Source: Proteobacteria bacterium UBA2363 (GTDB taxonomy: Bacteria; Pseudomonadota; Gammaproteobacteria; Xanthomonadales; UBA2363). From it: a DNA stretch of 19,091 bases. The DNA lies in contig DDTN01000033.1 of assembly GCA_002344355.1 (NCBI GenBank), positions 1-19,091 on the forward strand, in the 5' to 3' direction. Each line of letters opens with the position of its first letter. The stretch's first letter is position 1. The notes under the pieces were generated by a model that was not told the DNA's origin, made no database searches, and was given only the letters and a program-made list of their open reading frames with translations. The position numbers were made by a program, and so were the translations under genes. This document shows, piece by piece, positions 7,880-16,900 of the stretch.

Positions 7880-9655
7880 ATGCGCGCCCTGGTCGCCGCG
7901 ATCGTGCTGCTGTTCTGCTGCGGCCCGCTGCCGGCCGCGGAGGACTTCGGCCGCCTGCTCGACCGGGCCGACGCCATCCGCAGCGGCGACCGGGCCCGTT
8001 TCGAGGCGGCGCTCGCGGCGCTGCGCGAGCATCCCGGGCCCGCGAGCCCGGCGCAGCGCGAGCGGCTGGATTTCCTGGAGGCCTTCGCGGAGGCGCGCCA
8101 GGGCGACTTCCCGGCGGCCATCGTCCGCCTGCGCGCCCTGTCGGCCAGCAGCGGCGATCCGGCCATGCGCTTCCGGGCCGGCGCCTTCCTGGTCAACACC
8201 CTGGCCGGCACCCGGGAGTTCGCCGAGGGCCTGCGGGTGCTGGACGCCACCCTGGCCCTGGCCGACCAGGTCGACGACCCGGAGGTCCGCAACGGCGGCC
8301 TGCTGGCCGGCGCCGTGCTCTACAACCAGGTCGGCCAGTACGTCCTGGGACGCGAGCTCGCGCATCGCGTCGCGGCTTCGTCCCGCGAACCGCGAACCCT
8401 GTGCGTGGCCCGGACCGTCGGGCTGGAAGCGGAGCTGGAGCTGTCCGAAGTGCCCCTGCGCAGCCTGCCCTTCGAGGAGACCATCGGCCTGTGCCGTGCC
8501 CAGGGCGAGCTGATCGTCGCCGGGTTCGCCAGCGGCTACCTGGCACGACGGTACGCGGCCGAGGGCGATCCGGCGCGCGCCGCGGACGTCCTGCGCGGGG
8601 TGCTGGACAGCGTCGAGGCCACCGGCTACCCGCGCCTGGTCGGGGAGATCCACGGTCTGCTCGCCAGCTACAGCCTGGCCACCGGCGACCGCGCGGCCGC
8701 CGAGCGCCATGCCCGCCGCGCGGTCGAGCAGGGCGCCGGCATCTCCTACGCCCAGCCGGTGGTCGATGCCCACCACACCCTGCACGAGCTGGCCCTGGCC
8801 CGCGGCGACATCGGCGCGGCGCTGGGGCACTACCGGCGCTACGCCCAGGCCGACAAGGCCTTCCTGGACGACGTCAAGGCCCGCGAGCTGGCCTTCCAGA
8901 TGGTCCGCCACGAGACCCTGCAGAAGAACCAGACCATCGAGCTGCTCAACCAGCGCAACGACGTGCTGGAACTGGAGCAGCGCCTGGCCCGGCAGGCTGC
9001 CGCCAACAGCCGGCTGGCCCTGGTCCTGTTGCTGGTCCTGCTCGCCTCGATCGGCTTCTGGGCTTACAAGATCAAGCGGCTGCAGATGGCGTTCCGGCGC
9101 CTGGCCCAGGTCGATGGCCTCACCGGCATCGCCAACCGCCACCATTTCACCGGCCAGGCCGCCGAGCTGCTGGCGCGGGCGGCGCGCGAGGGCATGCCGG
9201 CGACCCTGCTGATGTTCGACCTCGACCTCTTCAAGGCCATCAACGACCGGCACGGCCACGCCGCCGGCGACTGGGCGCTGCGCCAGGTGGCACGGAGCTG
9301 CGCCCGCGACCTGCGCGAGGGCGACCTGTTCGGCCGGCTGGGCGGCGAGGAGTTCGCGGTGCTGCTGCCCGGCCTGGACGCCGCGGCCGCCCTGGCGATG
9401 GCCGAACGTCTCCGGGCCGGCATCGAGGAGATCGACACCACGCCCGCGGGCGCCCGCTTCCCGATCACCGCCAGCTTCGGCCTGGCCGAGGGCCGGGGCG
9501 CCTCGGCCGACCTGGACGCCCTGCTGGTGCGTGCCGACCGCGCCCTTTACCGGGCCAAGCGGGCCGGCCGCAACCGCGTCGAAGTCGAACGAAGCCCGAC
9601 CCCGGACGCGGGTCCGGGGGACATTCCCGGCGACTCCAGCCTGGCGGTGTCCTGA
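7880..9655 (+). CDS. Membrane-anchored TPR-GGDEF diguanylate cyclase
   Basis: A 591-residue protein. The ATG at 7880 has no obvious ribosome site but opens a good signal peptide (MRALVAAIVLLFCCGPLPAAE). Residues about 22-340 are helical, Ala-rich TPR-like repeats predicted to be periplasmic. A coiled coil (about 340-375) leads to one membrane span (379-397) and then a cytoplasmic GGDEF domain. DGLTGIANR is at 412-420, the metal-binding Asp is at 447 in FDLDLFK, and the active site is GGEEF (488-492). An inhibitory RxxD site (Arg479, Asp482) lies five residues before it, so the enzyme should make cyclic di-GMP and be product-inhibited. It starts 50 bp after the precursor stop on the same strand, so co-transcription with the borosin genes is possible, though a link in function is unproven. 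Confidence 0.93.
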   Translation: MRALVAAIVLLFCCGPLPAAEDFGRLLDRADAIRSGDRARFEAALAALREHPGPASPAQRERLDFLEAFAEARQGDFPAAIVRLRALSASSGDPAMRFRAGAFLVNTLAGTREFAEGLRVLDATLALADQVDDPEVRNGGLLAGAVLYNQVGQYVLGRELAHRVAASSREPRTLCVARTVGLEAELELSEVPLRSLPFEETIGLCRAQGELIVAGFASGYLARRYAAEGDPARAADVLRGVLDSVEATGYPRLVGEIHGLLASYSLATGDRAAAERHARRAVEQGAGISYAQPVVDAHHTLHELALARGDIGAALGHYRRYAQADKAFLDDVKARELAFQMVRHETLQKNQTIELLNQRNDVLELEQRLARQAAANSRLALVLLLVLLASIGFWAYKIKRLQMAFRRLAQVDGLTGIANRHHFTGQAAELLARAAREGMPATLLMFDLDLFKAINDRHGHAAGDWALRQVARSCARDLREGDLFGRLGGEEFAVLLPGLDAAAALAMAERLRAGIEEIDTTPAGARFPITASFGLAEGRGASADLDALLVRADRALYRAKRAGRNRVEVERSPTPDAGPGDIPGDSSLAVS

Positions 9656-9673
9656 GCGGGACCCCGCCAGGCT
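9638..9673. terminator. Hairpin overlapping the diguanylate cyclase stop codon
   Basis: The arm 9638-9647 pairs exactly with 9664-9673. After one mismatch, four more pairs (9649-9652 with 9659-9662) close around the stop codon (9653-9655). It lies between convergent genes whose stops are only 31 bp apart, so it may serve both. No T-tract is present. Confidence 0.5.
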
Positions 9674-9686
9674 GGGCGCGTCCGGC

Positions 9687-10316
<630 letters not shown>

Positions 10317-10318
10317 GG

Positions 10319-11017
10319 TCACTTGCTCACGGTGCGTTGTTCGATGCGCTTCTCGGGATGCGCGTTCAGGACGATGCGGTCGACGTAGATGCCCGGCAGG
10401 TGCACCTGGTCGGGATCGATCTCGCCGACCTCGACGATCCGCTCGACCTCGGCCACGCAGACCCGGCCGGCGGTCGCCGCCATCGGGTTGAAGTTGCGCG
10501 CGGTCTTGCGGAACACCAGGTTGCCCGCCTTGTCGGCCTTCCAGGCCTTGACCAGGGAGAGGTCGGCACGGATGCCGCGCTCCATGACGTACCACTCGCC
10601 GTCGAACTGGCGGGTCTCCTTGCCCTCGGCGACCACCGTGCCGTAGCCGGTCTTGGTGAAGAACGCCGGGATGCCGGCGCCGCCGGCGCGCAGGCGTTCG
10701 GCCAGGGTGCCCTGCGGGGTGAATTCCAGCTCCAGTTCGCCGGCCAGGAACTGCCGTTCGAACTCCTTGTTCTCGCCGACGTAGGAGGAAATCATCTTGC
10801 GGATCTGCCGGGTCTGAAGCAGCAGGCCCAGGCCGAAGCCGTCGACGCCGGCGTTGTTGGAGACCACGGTCAGGTCCCTCGCGCCGGAGTCGCGCAGGGC
10901 GGCGATCAGCGCCTCGGGGATGCCGCACAGGCCGAAGCCGCCGACCGCCAGGGTCTGGCCGTCCGCGACCAGGCCGGCCAGGGCGGCGTGGGCGTCGGGG
11001 TAGATCTTCTCGCTCAT
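10319..11017 (-). CDS. scoA: 3-oxoacid CoA-transferase subunit A
   Basis: A 232-residue alpha subunit partnering ScoB in a heteromeric CoA-transferase. The ATG at 11017 follows a GAGGA ribosome site at normal spacing and gives MSEKIYPDAHAAL. The Gly-rich family signature GGFGLCGIPE is at 26-35, followed by SNNAG, the RKMISSYVGENKEFERQ stretch, and GGAGIPAFFTKTGYGT, all usual in bacterial succinyl-CoA:3-ketoacid transferases. It is the first gene of a two-gene operon reading leftward, with scoB 2 nt downstream. The upstream 208 bp (to 11,225) would contain its promoter, divergent from the next gene; no clear hexamers were identified there. Confidence 0.94.
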   Translation of the reverse strand: MSEKIYPDAHAALAGLVADGQTLAVGGFGLCGIPEALIAALRDSGARDLTVVSNNAGVDGFGLGLLLQTRQIRKMISSYVGENKEFERQFLAGELELEFTPQGTLAERLRAGGAGIPAFFTKTGYGTVVAEGKETRQFDGEWYVMERGIRADLSLVKAWKADKAGNLVFRKTARNFNPMAATAGRVCVAEVERIVEVGEIDPDQVHLPGIYVDRIVLNAHPEKRIEQRTVSK

Positions 11018-11225
11018 GGAAGTCCTCGCAGGGGGTGGCCTGGGGCGCGGTCCCGGTCGGGCAGCGCCATGCGGCCGCCATTCTCGCACGGCCCCCGCGG
11101 CCGGCCGATCGGACCAATGGGCGGGTTGGCCGCGGCTGTTGGCAGCCGCCGCCGGCGAGTGCTGACTTGCCAATTGCCGGCCGCCCGCGGCACAACAGGT
11201 GCCGGATCCACCACAGGAGTCGGCG

Positions 11226-11699
11226 ATGCCCGAAGCGGTGAGGACCGGAACCCCGACCCAGCTCTGGCAGGGCCTGCTGGCCCAGGCCCAGGCGCAGGTC
11301 CGGGCGCGGCTGCCGGAGTCGCAGGAGAGCTATCTGGTGTTCACCCTGGTCCGGCATTGCCGGGACGGCCTGCTGCCGGGGCGGACCATGGCGCTGGAGC
11401 TGCTGGACGGGCTCTCCCAGGCCGGCGTGGTGCGCGGCGAGCGCCTGCGCGACGTCGGCGACCGCTGCCTGCTGCTGGCCGGCCTGTTCCCCGGCCAGGC
11501 GGCGCGGCGGCAGGTCGATCCCGGCTACTTCCTGGCCCTGGGCCGCAGCGCCTACGGCGAACTGGGCCAGGTCCGGGGCGAGCCGCTGGCCGGGCTGTAT
11601 GCGGAACTGTCGAACGCCTTCGCCGGACTGGTGCGGGTGCTGGCCGGCATCCGCGGCGGCGTTGCGGTTGCCTCCGTTCCGGCGATAGTCCGGCACTGA
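11226..11699 (+). CDS. Unrecognised 157-aa helical protein
   Basis: The ATG at 11226 follows AGGAG (11215-11219) at good spacing, and codon bias matches the neighbours, so this is a real gene. I do not recognise the family. It has no signal peptide or membrane span. The sequence looks all-helical, with SYLVFTLVRHCRDGLL near residues 39-54, an LELLDGLSQAGVVRGERLRDVGDRCLLLAGLFPGQA region (about 57-92), a DPGYFLALGRSAYGELG motif (98-114) and a final helix. The two Cys residues are not arranged as a metal site. It lies between divergent scoA and co-directional mutM (137 bp), which gives no functional clue. Confidence 0.75.
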   Translation: MPEAVRTGTPTQLWQGLLAQAQAQVRARLPESQESYLVFTLVRHCRDGLLPGRTMALELLDGLSQAGVVRGERLRDVGDRCLLLAGLFPGQAARRQVDPGYFLALGRSAYGELGQVRGEPLAGLYAELSNAFAGLVRVLAGIRGGVAVASVPAIVRH

Positions 11700-11725
11700 A
11701 GGCGCCCGTCTGCGACCGTCCGGAT

Positions 11726-11744
11726 CGTGGCGCTGGTCGCCACG
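11726..11744 (+). terminator. 7-bp hairpin after the 157-aa gene
   Basis: CGTGGCG (11726-11732) pairs exactly with 11738-11744 around a 5-nt loop, 27 nt after the stop at 11699. It has no T-tract and is short, so this is a weak call. Confidence 0.3.
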
Positions 11745-11799
11745 GCAGAGGCCGGGCGACCCGCGGACGACGGCGGCCGGGCCGGTCGCGGCCGGTTGC

Positions 11800-11828
11800 T
11801 TGACCCGGCCTGGCCCGGCCGCCAGCAT
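11800..11828 (+). promoter_or_regulatory. Possible mutM promoter with near-leaderless spacing
   Basis: TTGACC (11800-11805) is followed after 17 bp by CAGCAT (11823-11828), which matches only three of six bases of the -10 consensus. The predicted transcript start, about 11835, would fall next to the mutM ATG at 11837. No Shine-Dalgarno is visible there, in keeping with a leaderless message. Confidence 0.35.
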
Positions 11829-11836
11829 GGCCGGCC

Positions 11837-12649
11837 ATGCCCGAACTGCCCGAGGTCGAGACCACGCGCCGCGGCATCGCCCCGCACGTCACCGGCGCGC
11901 GCGTCACGCGCGTGCTGCTGCGAGTCCCGGCGCTGCGCTGGCCGATCCCGGCGGCGCTGGCGGATGGGTTGCCGGGCCAGCGCATCCATGGCGTGCGCAG
12001 GCGCGCGAAGTACCTGTTGTTGGATGCCGACCGCGGCAGCGTGCTGCTGCACCTGGGCATGAGCGGCGTGCTGCGGGTGCTGCCCGCCGGCCTGCCGGCG
12101 GCGCGCCACGACCACGCCGACATCGAGCTGGCCGGCGGCCGCATGCTGCGCCTGACCGACCCGCGCCGGTTCGGCTGCCTGCTCTGGCAGCCGGCCGGAC
12201 AGACCCACCCGCTGCTGGCCGCGCTCGGCCCCGAGCCCCTGTCCGGCGACTTCGACGGCGACCACCTGTGGCGGGCCTCGCGCGGGCGCAGCGTGGCCGT
12301 GAAGTCGTTCGTCATGGACCAGGCGGTGGTGGTCGGCGTCGGCAACATCTACGCGGCCGAGGCGCTGTTCCGCGCCGGCATCCATCCGCTGCGCGCGGCC
12401 GGCCGCGTCAGCCGCGACCGCTACGCGGCGCTGGCCGATGCGATCCGCGACATCCTGGCGCATGCCATCGAACGCGGCGGCACCACCCTGCGCGACTTCC
12501 TGGACCCGGATGGCGCACCCGGCTATTTCGAACAGGAGCTGGCGGTCTACGGCCGCGGCGGCGCGCCCTGCCGGCGCTGCCGTCGACCGCTGCGCGAGGT
12601 GCGGCTGGGCAACCGCGCCTCCTGCTACTGCCCGTCCTGCCAGCGTTGA
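11837..12649 (+). CDS. mutM: Formamidopyrimidine-DNA glycosylase (Fpg)
   Basis: A 270-residue bifunctional DNA repair glycosylase/AP lyase that removes 8-oxoguanine and ring-opened purines. The start is fixed by the invariant MPELPEVE: Pro2 is the Schiff-base nucleophile after Met removal and Glu3 is catalytic. Lys58 (RRRAKYLLL) matches the conserved catalytic Lys. GVGNIYAAEALF (167-178) is the helix-two-turn-helix signature with the DNA-binding Asn170. The zinc finger is intact, with Cys245/Cys248 and Cys265/Cys268, and Arg260 is the finger arginine. Length is standard. No Shine-Dalgarno precedes the ATG. Neighbours do not suggest a DNA-repair operon. Confidence 0.97.
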   Translation: MPELPEVETTRRGIAPHVTGARVTRVLLRVPALRWPIPAALADGLPGQRIHGVRRRAKYLLLDADRGSVLLHLGMSGVLRVLPAGLPAARHDHADIELAGGRMLRLTDPRRFGCLLWQPAGQTHPLLAALGPEPLSGDFDGDHLWRASRGRSVAVKSFVMDQAVVVGVGNIYAAEALFRAGIHPLRAAGRVSRDRYAALADAIRDILAHAIERGGTTLRDFLDPDGAPGYFEQELAVYGRGGAPCRRCRRPLREVRLGNRASCYCPSCQR

Positions 12650-12745
12650 CGGCGGCCGGGAGCCGTCCGTCGCCGGCCCGGCGGCGCCCGCGGCCAGGGT
12701 GCTATCCGGCGAAACTTCCGGGCTAGACTGCGCCAACAGACGGCT

Positions 12746-12758
12746 GGAGGAACAGGTG
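12746..12758 (+). promoter_or_regulatory. Ribosome site plus GTG start of the sigma factor
   Basis: GGAGG (12746-12750) lies 5 nt before GTG (12756-12758). No in-frame ATG occurs before the conserved region, so GTG is the likely start. A TAGACT at 12724-12729 could be a -10, but no -35 was found at the right distance. Confidence 0.65.
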
Positions 12759-13310
12759 GAACCGGGCCAGGACATCACCGTGCTGCTGGCGCGCGCGCGC
12801 GCCGGCGACGCTGCCGCGCTCGAGGTCATGCTGCCCCGCGTCTACCACGAGCTGCGCGCCCTGGCCCGCCGGCATCTGGCACGCGAGGCCGCCGGGCATA
12901 CGCTGTGCACCACCGCGCTGGTGCACGAGGCCTACCTCAAGCTGGCCGGCGGGGCCGGCGACTGGCGCGACCGCGCGCACTTCTTCGGGTATGCCGCGGC
13001 GGTGATGCGCAACATCCTTGTCGACCACGCCCGGCGGCGCGGCGCGGTCAAGCGCGGCGGCGACCGGATCCCGGTCGACTGGTCGCTCGCGGAGCCCAGC
13101 ACCGAGGCGGTCGCCGAGGAGGTTCTGGCCCTGGACGAGGCGCTCGGCCGGCTGGCCGCGCTGGACCCGGACCTCGCGCGGGTGGTCGAACTGCGCTTCT
13201 TCGCCGGCCTGTCCCTGGAGGAGACCGCCGAGGTCACCGGCCGCTCGCCGCGCACGGTCGACCGCGACTGGGCCAAGGCACGCGCCTTCCTGCACCAGGC
13301 CATGGCCTGA
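12756..13310 (+). CDS. ECF-type RNA polymerase sigma factor paired with a Ser/Thr kinase
   Basis: A 184-residue sigma-70-like protein with GTG start. Region 2 spans about residues 8-90: an N-terminal helix (LARARAGDAAAL), then TLCTTALVHEAYLKL (49-63) in place of the acidic DAED-LVQE stretch of ordinary ECF sigmas, then HFFGYAAAVMRNILVDHAR, the DNA-binding helix. Region 4 is at about 125-180, with VVELRFFAGLSLEETAEVTGRSPRTVDRDWAKARAFL, a clear helix-turn-helix. The layout fits the TIGR02999/Sig-70_X6-like group often found beside kinases. In the related kinase-linked ECF43 type, Thr phosphorylation in region 2.2 activates the factor; Thr49, Thr52 and Thr53 are candidates here. The kinase gene starts 7 bp downstream, so the two form one operon. 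Confidence 0.92.
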   Translation: MEPGQDITVLLARARAGDAAALEVMLPRVYHELRALARRHLAREAAGHTLCTTALVHEAYLKLAGGAGDWRDRAHFFGYAAAVMRNILVDHARRRGAVKRGGDRIPVDWSLAEPSTEAVAEEVLALDEALGRLAALDPDLARVVELRFFAGLSLEETAEVTGRSPRTVDRDWAKARAFLHQAMA

Positions 13311-13317
13311 GCCTGCC

Positions 13318-16167
13318 ATGGCCGGCGGCGCGCCCGATCCCGAGCTGCTGATCCGCCACTGGCCGGTGCTGTCGCCGCTGCTGGACGAGGCCCTGGCGCT
13401 GCCGCCCGGGCAGCGCGCCGCCTGGCTGGCCGCCCGGGACCTCGAACCCGGGCTGCGCGCCGTTCTGGCCGGCCTGGTCGACGCCGCCGATGCCGCCGGC
13501 CCGCTGGACCGGGGCGCCGACGCGCTGGCGCGGGTGCTGGTCGAGGCCGGGCCCGACCCGGCCGAACACGGCGCCGACTGGACCGGCCGCCAGCTCGGCC
13601 CCTGGCGCATCGTGCGGCTGATCGGCGAGGGCGGCAGCGCCAGCGTCTTCCTTGGCGAGCGCGAGGACGCCGGGTTCGCCCAGCAGGCGGCGATCAAGGT
13701 GCTCCGCCACGGCATGCTCGATCCGGTCGAGCAGCAGCGGTTCGCGCGCGAGCGCCGGATCCTGGCCGGACTCGAGCACCCGGGCATCGCCCGGCTGATC
13801 GACGGCGGCATCACCCCGGCCGGGGTGCCCTGGTTCGCCATGGAGCATGTCGACGGCGAGCCGCTGACCGCGTCCTGCGACCGCCGCAGGTTGTCCGTCG
13901 ATGCCCGGCTGGGCCTGTTCCTGGACGTCTGCGCGGCGGTCGCGCACGCGCACCGGGCCCTGGTCGTGCACCGGGACATCAAGCCGGGCAACATCCTGGT
14001 CGACCGACACGGCCGCGTGCGGCTGCTGGATTTCGGCATCGCCCGGTTGCTGGACGACGCCGAAGGCGACGGCGCGGACACCGCGACCGTCACGGTGGTC
14101 GGGCAACGCCGCCTGACCCCGGCCTATGCCGCGCCGGAACAGTGGCAGGGGCGGCCGGTGACCACCGCCGCCGATGTCTATGCGCTCGGCGTGCTGCTGC
14201 ATGAGCTGCTCGCCGGCGTCCGGCCTGCGGGTCCGGGCGACACCACGACACGGCCGGCCTCGCAGCGCCTGGCCGCCGCTGCCGATGCCGCGGCCATCGC
14301 CGAGCGCCGCTCCAGCGCGCTGGCGCCGCTGCGCCGGCGCCTGGCCGGCGACCTCGACCGGATCATCGCCATGGCGCTGCGCGAGGAGCCGGAGCGGCGC
14401 TATGCCACGGTGGAGGCGATGGCCGACGATGTGCGCAACCACCTTGCGCGGCGCCCGGTGCGGGCGCGACCGGACGGCCTCGCCTACCGGAGCCGCCGGT
14501 TCCTGCGCCGCAACCGGGTGGCGGTGGTGGCGGCCGTCCTGGTGGCGGCGAGCGTCGCCGCCGGGGTCGCCTCGACCCTGCGCCAGGCCGCTCAGGCGCG
14601 GCTCGCCGCCGCGCACGCCCAGGAGCAGGCGCAGCGGGCCGGGGCGGTGAAGGAATTCCTGGTCGGCCTGTTCGCGGGAGCCGCGCCGGACCAGGCGCGC
14701 GGCCAGGAGGTCACGGCGCTGGCCCTGCTCGACCGCGGCGCCGAGCGGATCGGCGAGGAGATGGCGGCGCTGCCCGCGCTGCGCGCCGAGATGCTGGTGG
14801 TGCTGGCCGGCATCTACCGCGAGCTCGGCCAGTACCGGCAGGCGGGCGGGCTGCTCGACCAGGCGTCCGCCGGCCCCGGGGTCGATCCGGTCCAGGCGGG
14901 CCTGGAGATGGGCCGGCTGGCCCTGGCCGAGGGCCGTTACGACCAGGCCGCGGGCGCCGTCGAGGCGGTCCTGGCGATCGTGCCGGCGACCGAAGGCCGG
15001 CTGGCCGAACGCGTCGACGCCCTGCTGCTGCTCGCCGAGATCGACGCCGCCCGCGACCGTCGCGAACAGGCGCTGGCGCACGCCCGCGAGGCGATCGCCC
15101 TGCACGGCGCCGTCGCCGAGGCCGACTCGCTCGACGAGGCCCGGGGCCAGGCCGTGCTCGGCCAGATCGCCTTCGGCGAAGGCGACCTGGAGGCGGCGGA
15201 GACGGCGATGCGCCGCGCGCTGGCGCTGCGCCGGCAGCGGCTGGGCGAGCTGCACACCGTGGTCGCCACCACCGAACACGACCTCGGCGTGATCACCCTG
15301 CAGCGCGGCCAGGCCGACGCGGCCGCGGACCTGCTCGGCGCGGCGCTGGTGACGCGCACCAGGCTGCTCGGCGAGGCGCACGTGGACACCGCCTCCAGCC
15401 TGCTCAACCTGGGCATCGCCGAGCGCCGCAGGGGCAACCGCGAGGCCGCCGAGCGCCTGCACGGACGGGCCGCCGAAGTGCTCGCCGGCCTGTTCCCGGA
15501 GGGCCATCCGGAACAGGTCGCGGCGCTCAACGCCCTGGCCGTGATGGCCCAGGAGCGCGGCGACCTGGAGGTCGCGGCGGCGCGCATGGACGAAGCGGCG
15601 GTGGTGGCGGCAGCGGTGCTCGGCCAGGGCCATCCGACCGTCGCCACCCTGCTCAACAACCAGGCCTCCCTGTTGCGCCAGCGGGGCGAGCTGGCGGCTG
15701 CCGAGCGGGTGCAGCGGCGGGCGTTGGACCTGTTGCTGGACAGCGTCGGCGAAGGCCACCACCTGCATGCCGTGGCGCTGACCGGCCTGGCCTTCATCGA
15801 GCTCGAGCGGGGGCGGGCCGGGGCCGCGGCGGACGGCTTCGAGCGGGCCGCCGGCATCATCGTCGCCGCGCTCGGCGCCGATCATCCCGACCATGCCGCG
15901 GTGCTGGCCGGGCGAGCCGACGCCGAGCGCGCGCTCGGCCGCCACGATGCCGCCGTGGCGCATGCACGGCAATCGGTGGCGATCGCCGCCGCCGCGCTGC
16001 CCGCGGACCATCCCCGGCGGCGGCGCTCGCAGTGGTCGCTGGTCGAGGCGCTGGCGGGCGCCGGGGACTGCCCCGGCGCGCGGGCGGCCGCGGCGGACCT
16101 GGCCAGCCCGGATTCCCCCGGCGAGGACGCGCGACGGCAGGCGCTGGCCGTGCGCTGCCCCGCCTGA
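13318..16167 (+). CDS. Transmembrane Ser/Thr protein kinase with kinesin-light-chain-like TPRs
   Basis: A 949-residue protein starting at ATG 13318, 7 bp after the sigma factor stop, with no strong ribosome site (translational coupling likely). Residues 1-95 form a helical leader. The kinase domain is about 98-370: Gly loop IGEGGSASV (102-110), ATP-binding Lys127, catalytic loop HRDIKPGN (218-225), DFG (238-240) and an AAPEQW activation-segment end. All catalytic residues are present. One membrane span lies at 401-420 (VAVVAAVLVAASVAAGVAS), followed by a charged coiled coil. The rest, expected outside the cytoplasm, is TPR. Seven consecutive LGxxHP-type units recur exactly every 42 residues (start 642, 684, 726, 768, 810, 852, 894). 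It probably senses an envelope signal and phosphorylates the adjacent sigma factor. Confidence 0.95.
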   Translation: MAGGAPDPELLIRHWPVLSPLLDEALALPPGQRAAWLAARDLEPGLRAVLAGLVDAADAAGPLDRGADALARVLVEAGPDPAEHGADWTGRQLGPWRIVRLIGEGGSASVFLGEREDAGFAQQAAIKVLRHGMLDPVEQQRFARERRILAGLEHPGIARLIDGGITPAGVPWFAMEHVDGEPLTASCDRRRLSVDARLGLFLDVCAAVAHAHRALVVHRDIKPGNILVDRHGRVRLLDFGIARLLDDAEGDGADTATVTVVGQRRLTPAYAAPEQWQGRPVTTAADVYALGVLLHELLAGVRPAGPGDTTTRPASQRLAAAADAAAIAERRSSALAPLRRRLAGDLDRIIAMALREEPERRYATVEAMADDVRNHLARRPVRARPDGLAYRSRRFLRRNRVAVVAAVLVAASVAAGVASTLRQAAQARLAAAHAQEQAQRAGAVKEFLVGLFAGAAPDQARGQEVTALALLDRGAERIGEEMAALPALRAEMLVVLAGIYRELGQYRQAGGLLDQASAGPGVDPVQAGLEMGRLALAEGRYDQAAGAVEAVLAIVPATEGRLAERVDALLLLAEIDAARDRREQALAHAREAIALHGAVAEADSLDEARGQAVLGQIAFGEGDLEAAETAMRRALALRRQRLGELHTVVATTEHDLGVITLQRGQADAAADLLGAALVTRTRLLGEAHVDTASSLLNLGIAERRRGNREAAERLHGRAAEVLAGLFPEGHPEQVAALNALAVMAQERGDLEVAAARMDEAAVVAAAVLGQGHPTVATLLNNQASLLRQRGELAAAERVQRRALDLLLDSVGEGHHLHAVALTGLAFIELERGRAGAAADGFERAAGIIVAALGADHPDHAAVLAGRADAERALGRHDAAVAHARQSVAIAAAALPADHPRRRRSQWSLVEALAGAGDCPGARAAAADLASPDSPGEDARRQALAVRCPA

Positions 16168-16223
16168 GGCGAGGAGGCCGGGGGTCCGTGGCTGCCTCCG
16201 CCGGCGGCTCCGGCCCCCGCCGG

Positions 16224-16249
16224 GCGCCGGACCGGATCCGTCCGGGCGC
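16224..16249. terminator. Imperfect hairpin between kinase and tdk
   Basis: CCGGAC (16227-16232) pairs with GTCCGG (16240-16245) around a 7-nt loop. Three further pairs follow after one bulged base (16246). It lies in the 84-bp gap between the convergent kinase and thymidine kinase genes. It is weak and has no T-tract. Confidence 0.35.
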
Positions 16250-16251
16250 GG

Positions 16252-16893
16252 TCAGCCGCCGGGGGCGGGGGCCTCCAGGGGCAGGCTGGGCTGCCCGGCC
16301 GGCACCGTCGCCTCGCCCCGGACCAGGCGCTTGAACTCGGCCCGGCTGACCGACACGTAGCGCTCGTTGCCGCCGATCTCGACCTGGGCGCCCTCGGTGG
16401 TGGCGCGACCGGCGGCGTCGACCCGGACCACCATGGTCGCCTTGCTGCCGGTGTGGCAGATGGTCTTGATCTCGCTCAGCTCGTCGGCCCAGGCGAGCAG
16501 GTGCCGGCTGCCCTCGAACAGCTCGCCGCGGAAGTCGGTGCGCAGGCCGTACGCCAGCACCGGCACGCGCAGGCGGTCGACCACCTCGGTGAGCTGCCAG
16601 ACCTGGTCGCGGCGCAGGAACTGCGCCTCGTCGACCAGCACGCAGTGCAGGTCGCCGTGCCCCGCGATGTCGTCGGCGACCAGGCGCTCGAGGTCGTCGT
16701 CGACGGCGAACGCCAGCGCCGGGGCGCGCAGGCCGATGCGCGAGCTGACCACGCCGACGCCGGCACGATCGTCCAGGCGCGGCGTCAGGATCAGGGTGCG
16801 CATGCCGCGCTCGCGGTAGTTGTGCGCGCTCTGCAGCAGGGTGGTGCTCTTGCCGGCGTTCATCGCCGAGAAGTAGAAGTACAGCTTGGCCAT
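16252..16893 (-). CDS. tdk: Thymidine kinase (type II)
   Basis: A 213-residue cytosolic enzyme that phosphorylates thymidine to dTMP in pyrimidine salvage. The start MAKLYFYFSAMNAGKST matches the family exactly; the P-loop is MNAGKST (11-17). The catalytic/Walker B region is VDEAQF (87-92), with Glu89 as general base, and the thymidine lasso region ends in GGNERYVSV (174-182). In E. coli the lasso holds ICHCG and VSVCRK; here these read ICHTG (145-149) and VSVSRA (180-185), so the usual zinc-binding Cys set is reduced to one. The tail after residue 195 is Pro/Ala-rich. A TATACT on the coding strand is only 7 nt before the ATG, suggesting a leaderless message. Confidence 0.95.
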   Translation of the reverse strand: MAKLYFYFSAMNAGKSTTLLQSAHNYRERGMRTLILTPRLDDRAGVGVVSSRIGLRAPALAFAVDDDLERLVADDIAGHGDLHCVLVDEAQFLRRDQVWQLTEVVDRLRVPVLAYGLRTDFRGELFEGSRHLLAWADELSEIKTICHTGSKATMVVRVDAAGRATTEGAQVEIGGNERYVSVSRAEFKRLVRGEATVPAGQPSLPLEAPAPGG

Positions 16894-16900
16894 GGCGCGG

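Noticed and set aside
13234..16011. A 925-codon open frame on the minus strand opposite the kinase
   Set aside because: It is a shadow caused by GC-rich third positions; the plus-strand protein has full kinase and TPR motifs, while the minus frame shows no domain.
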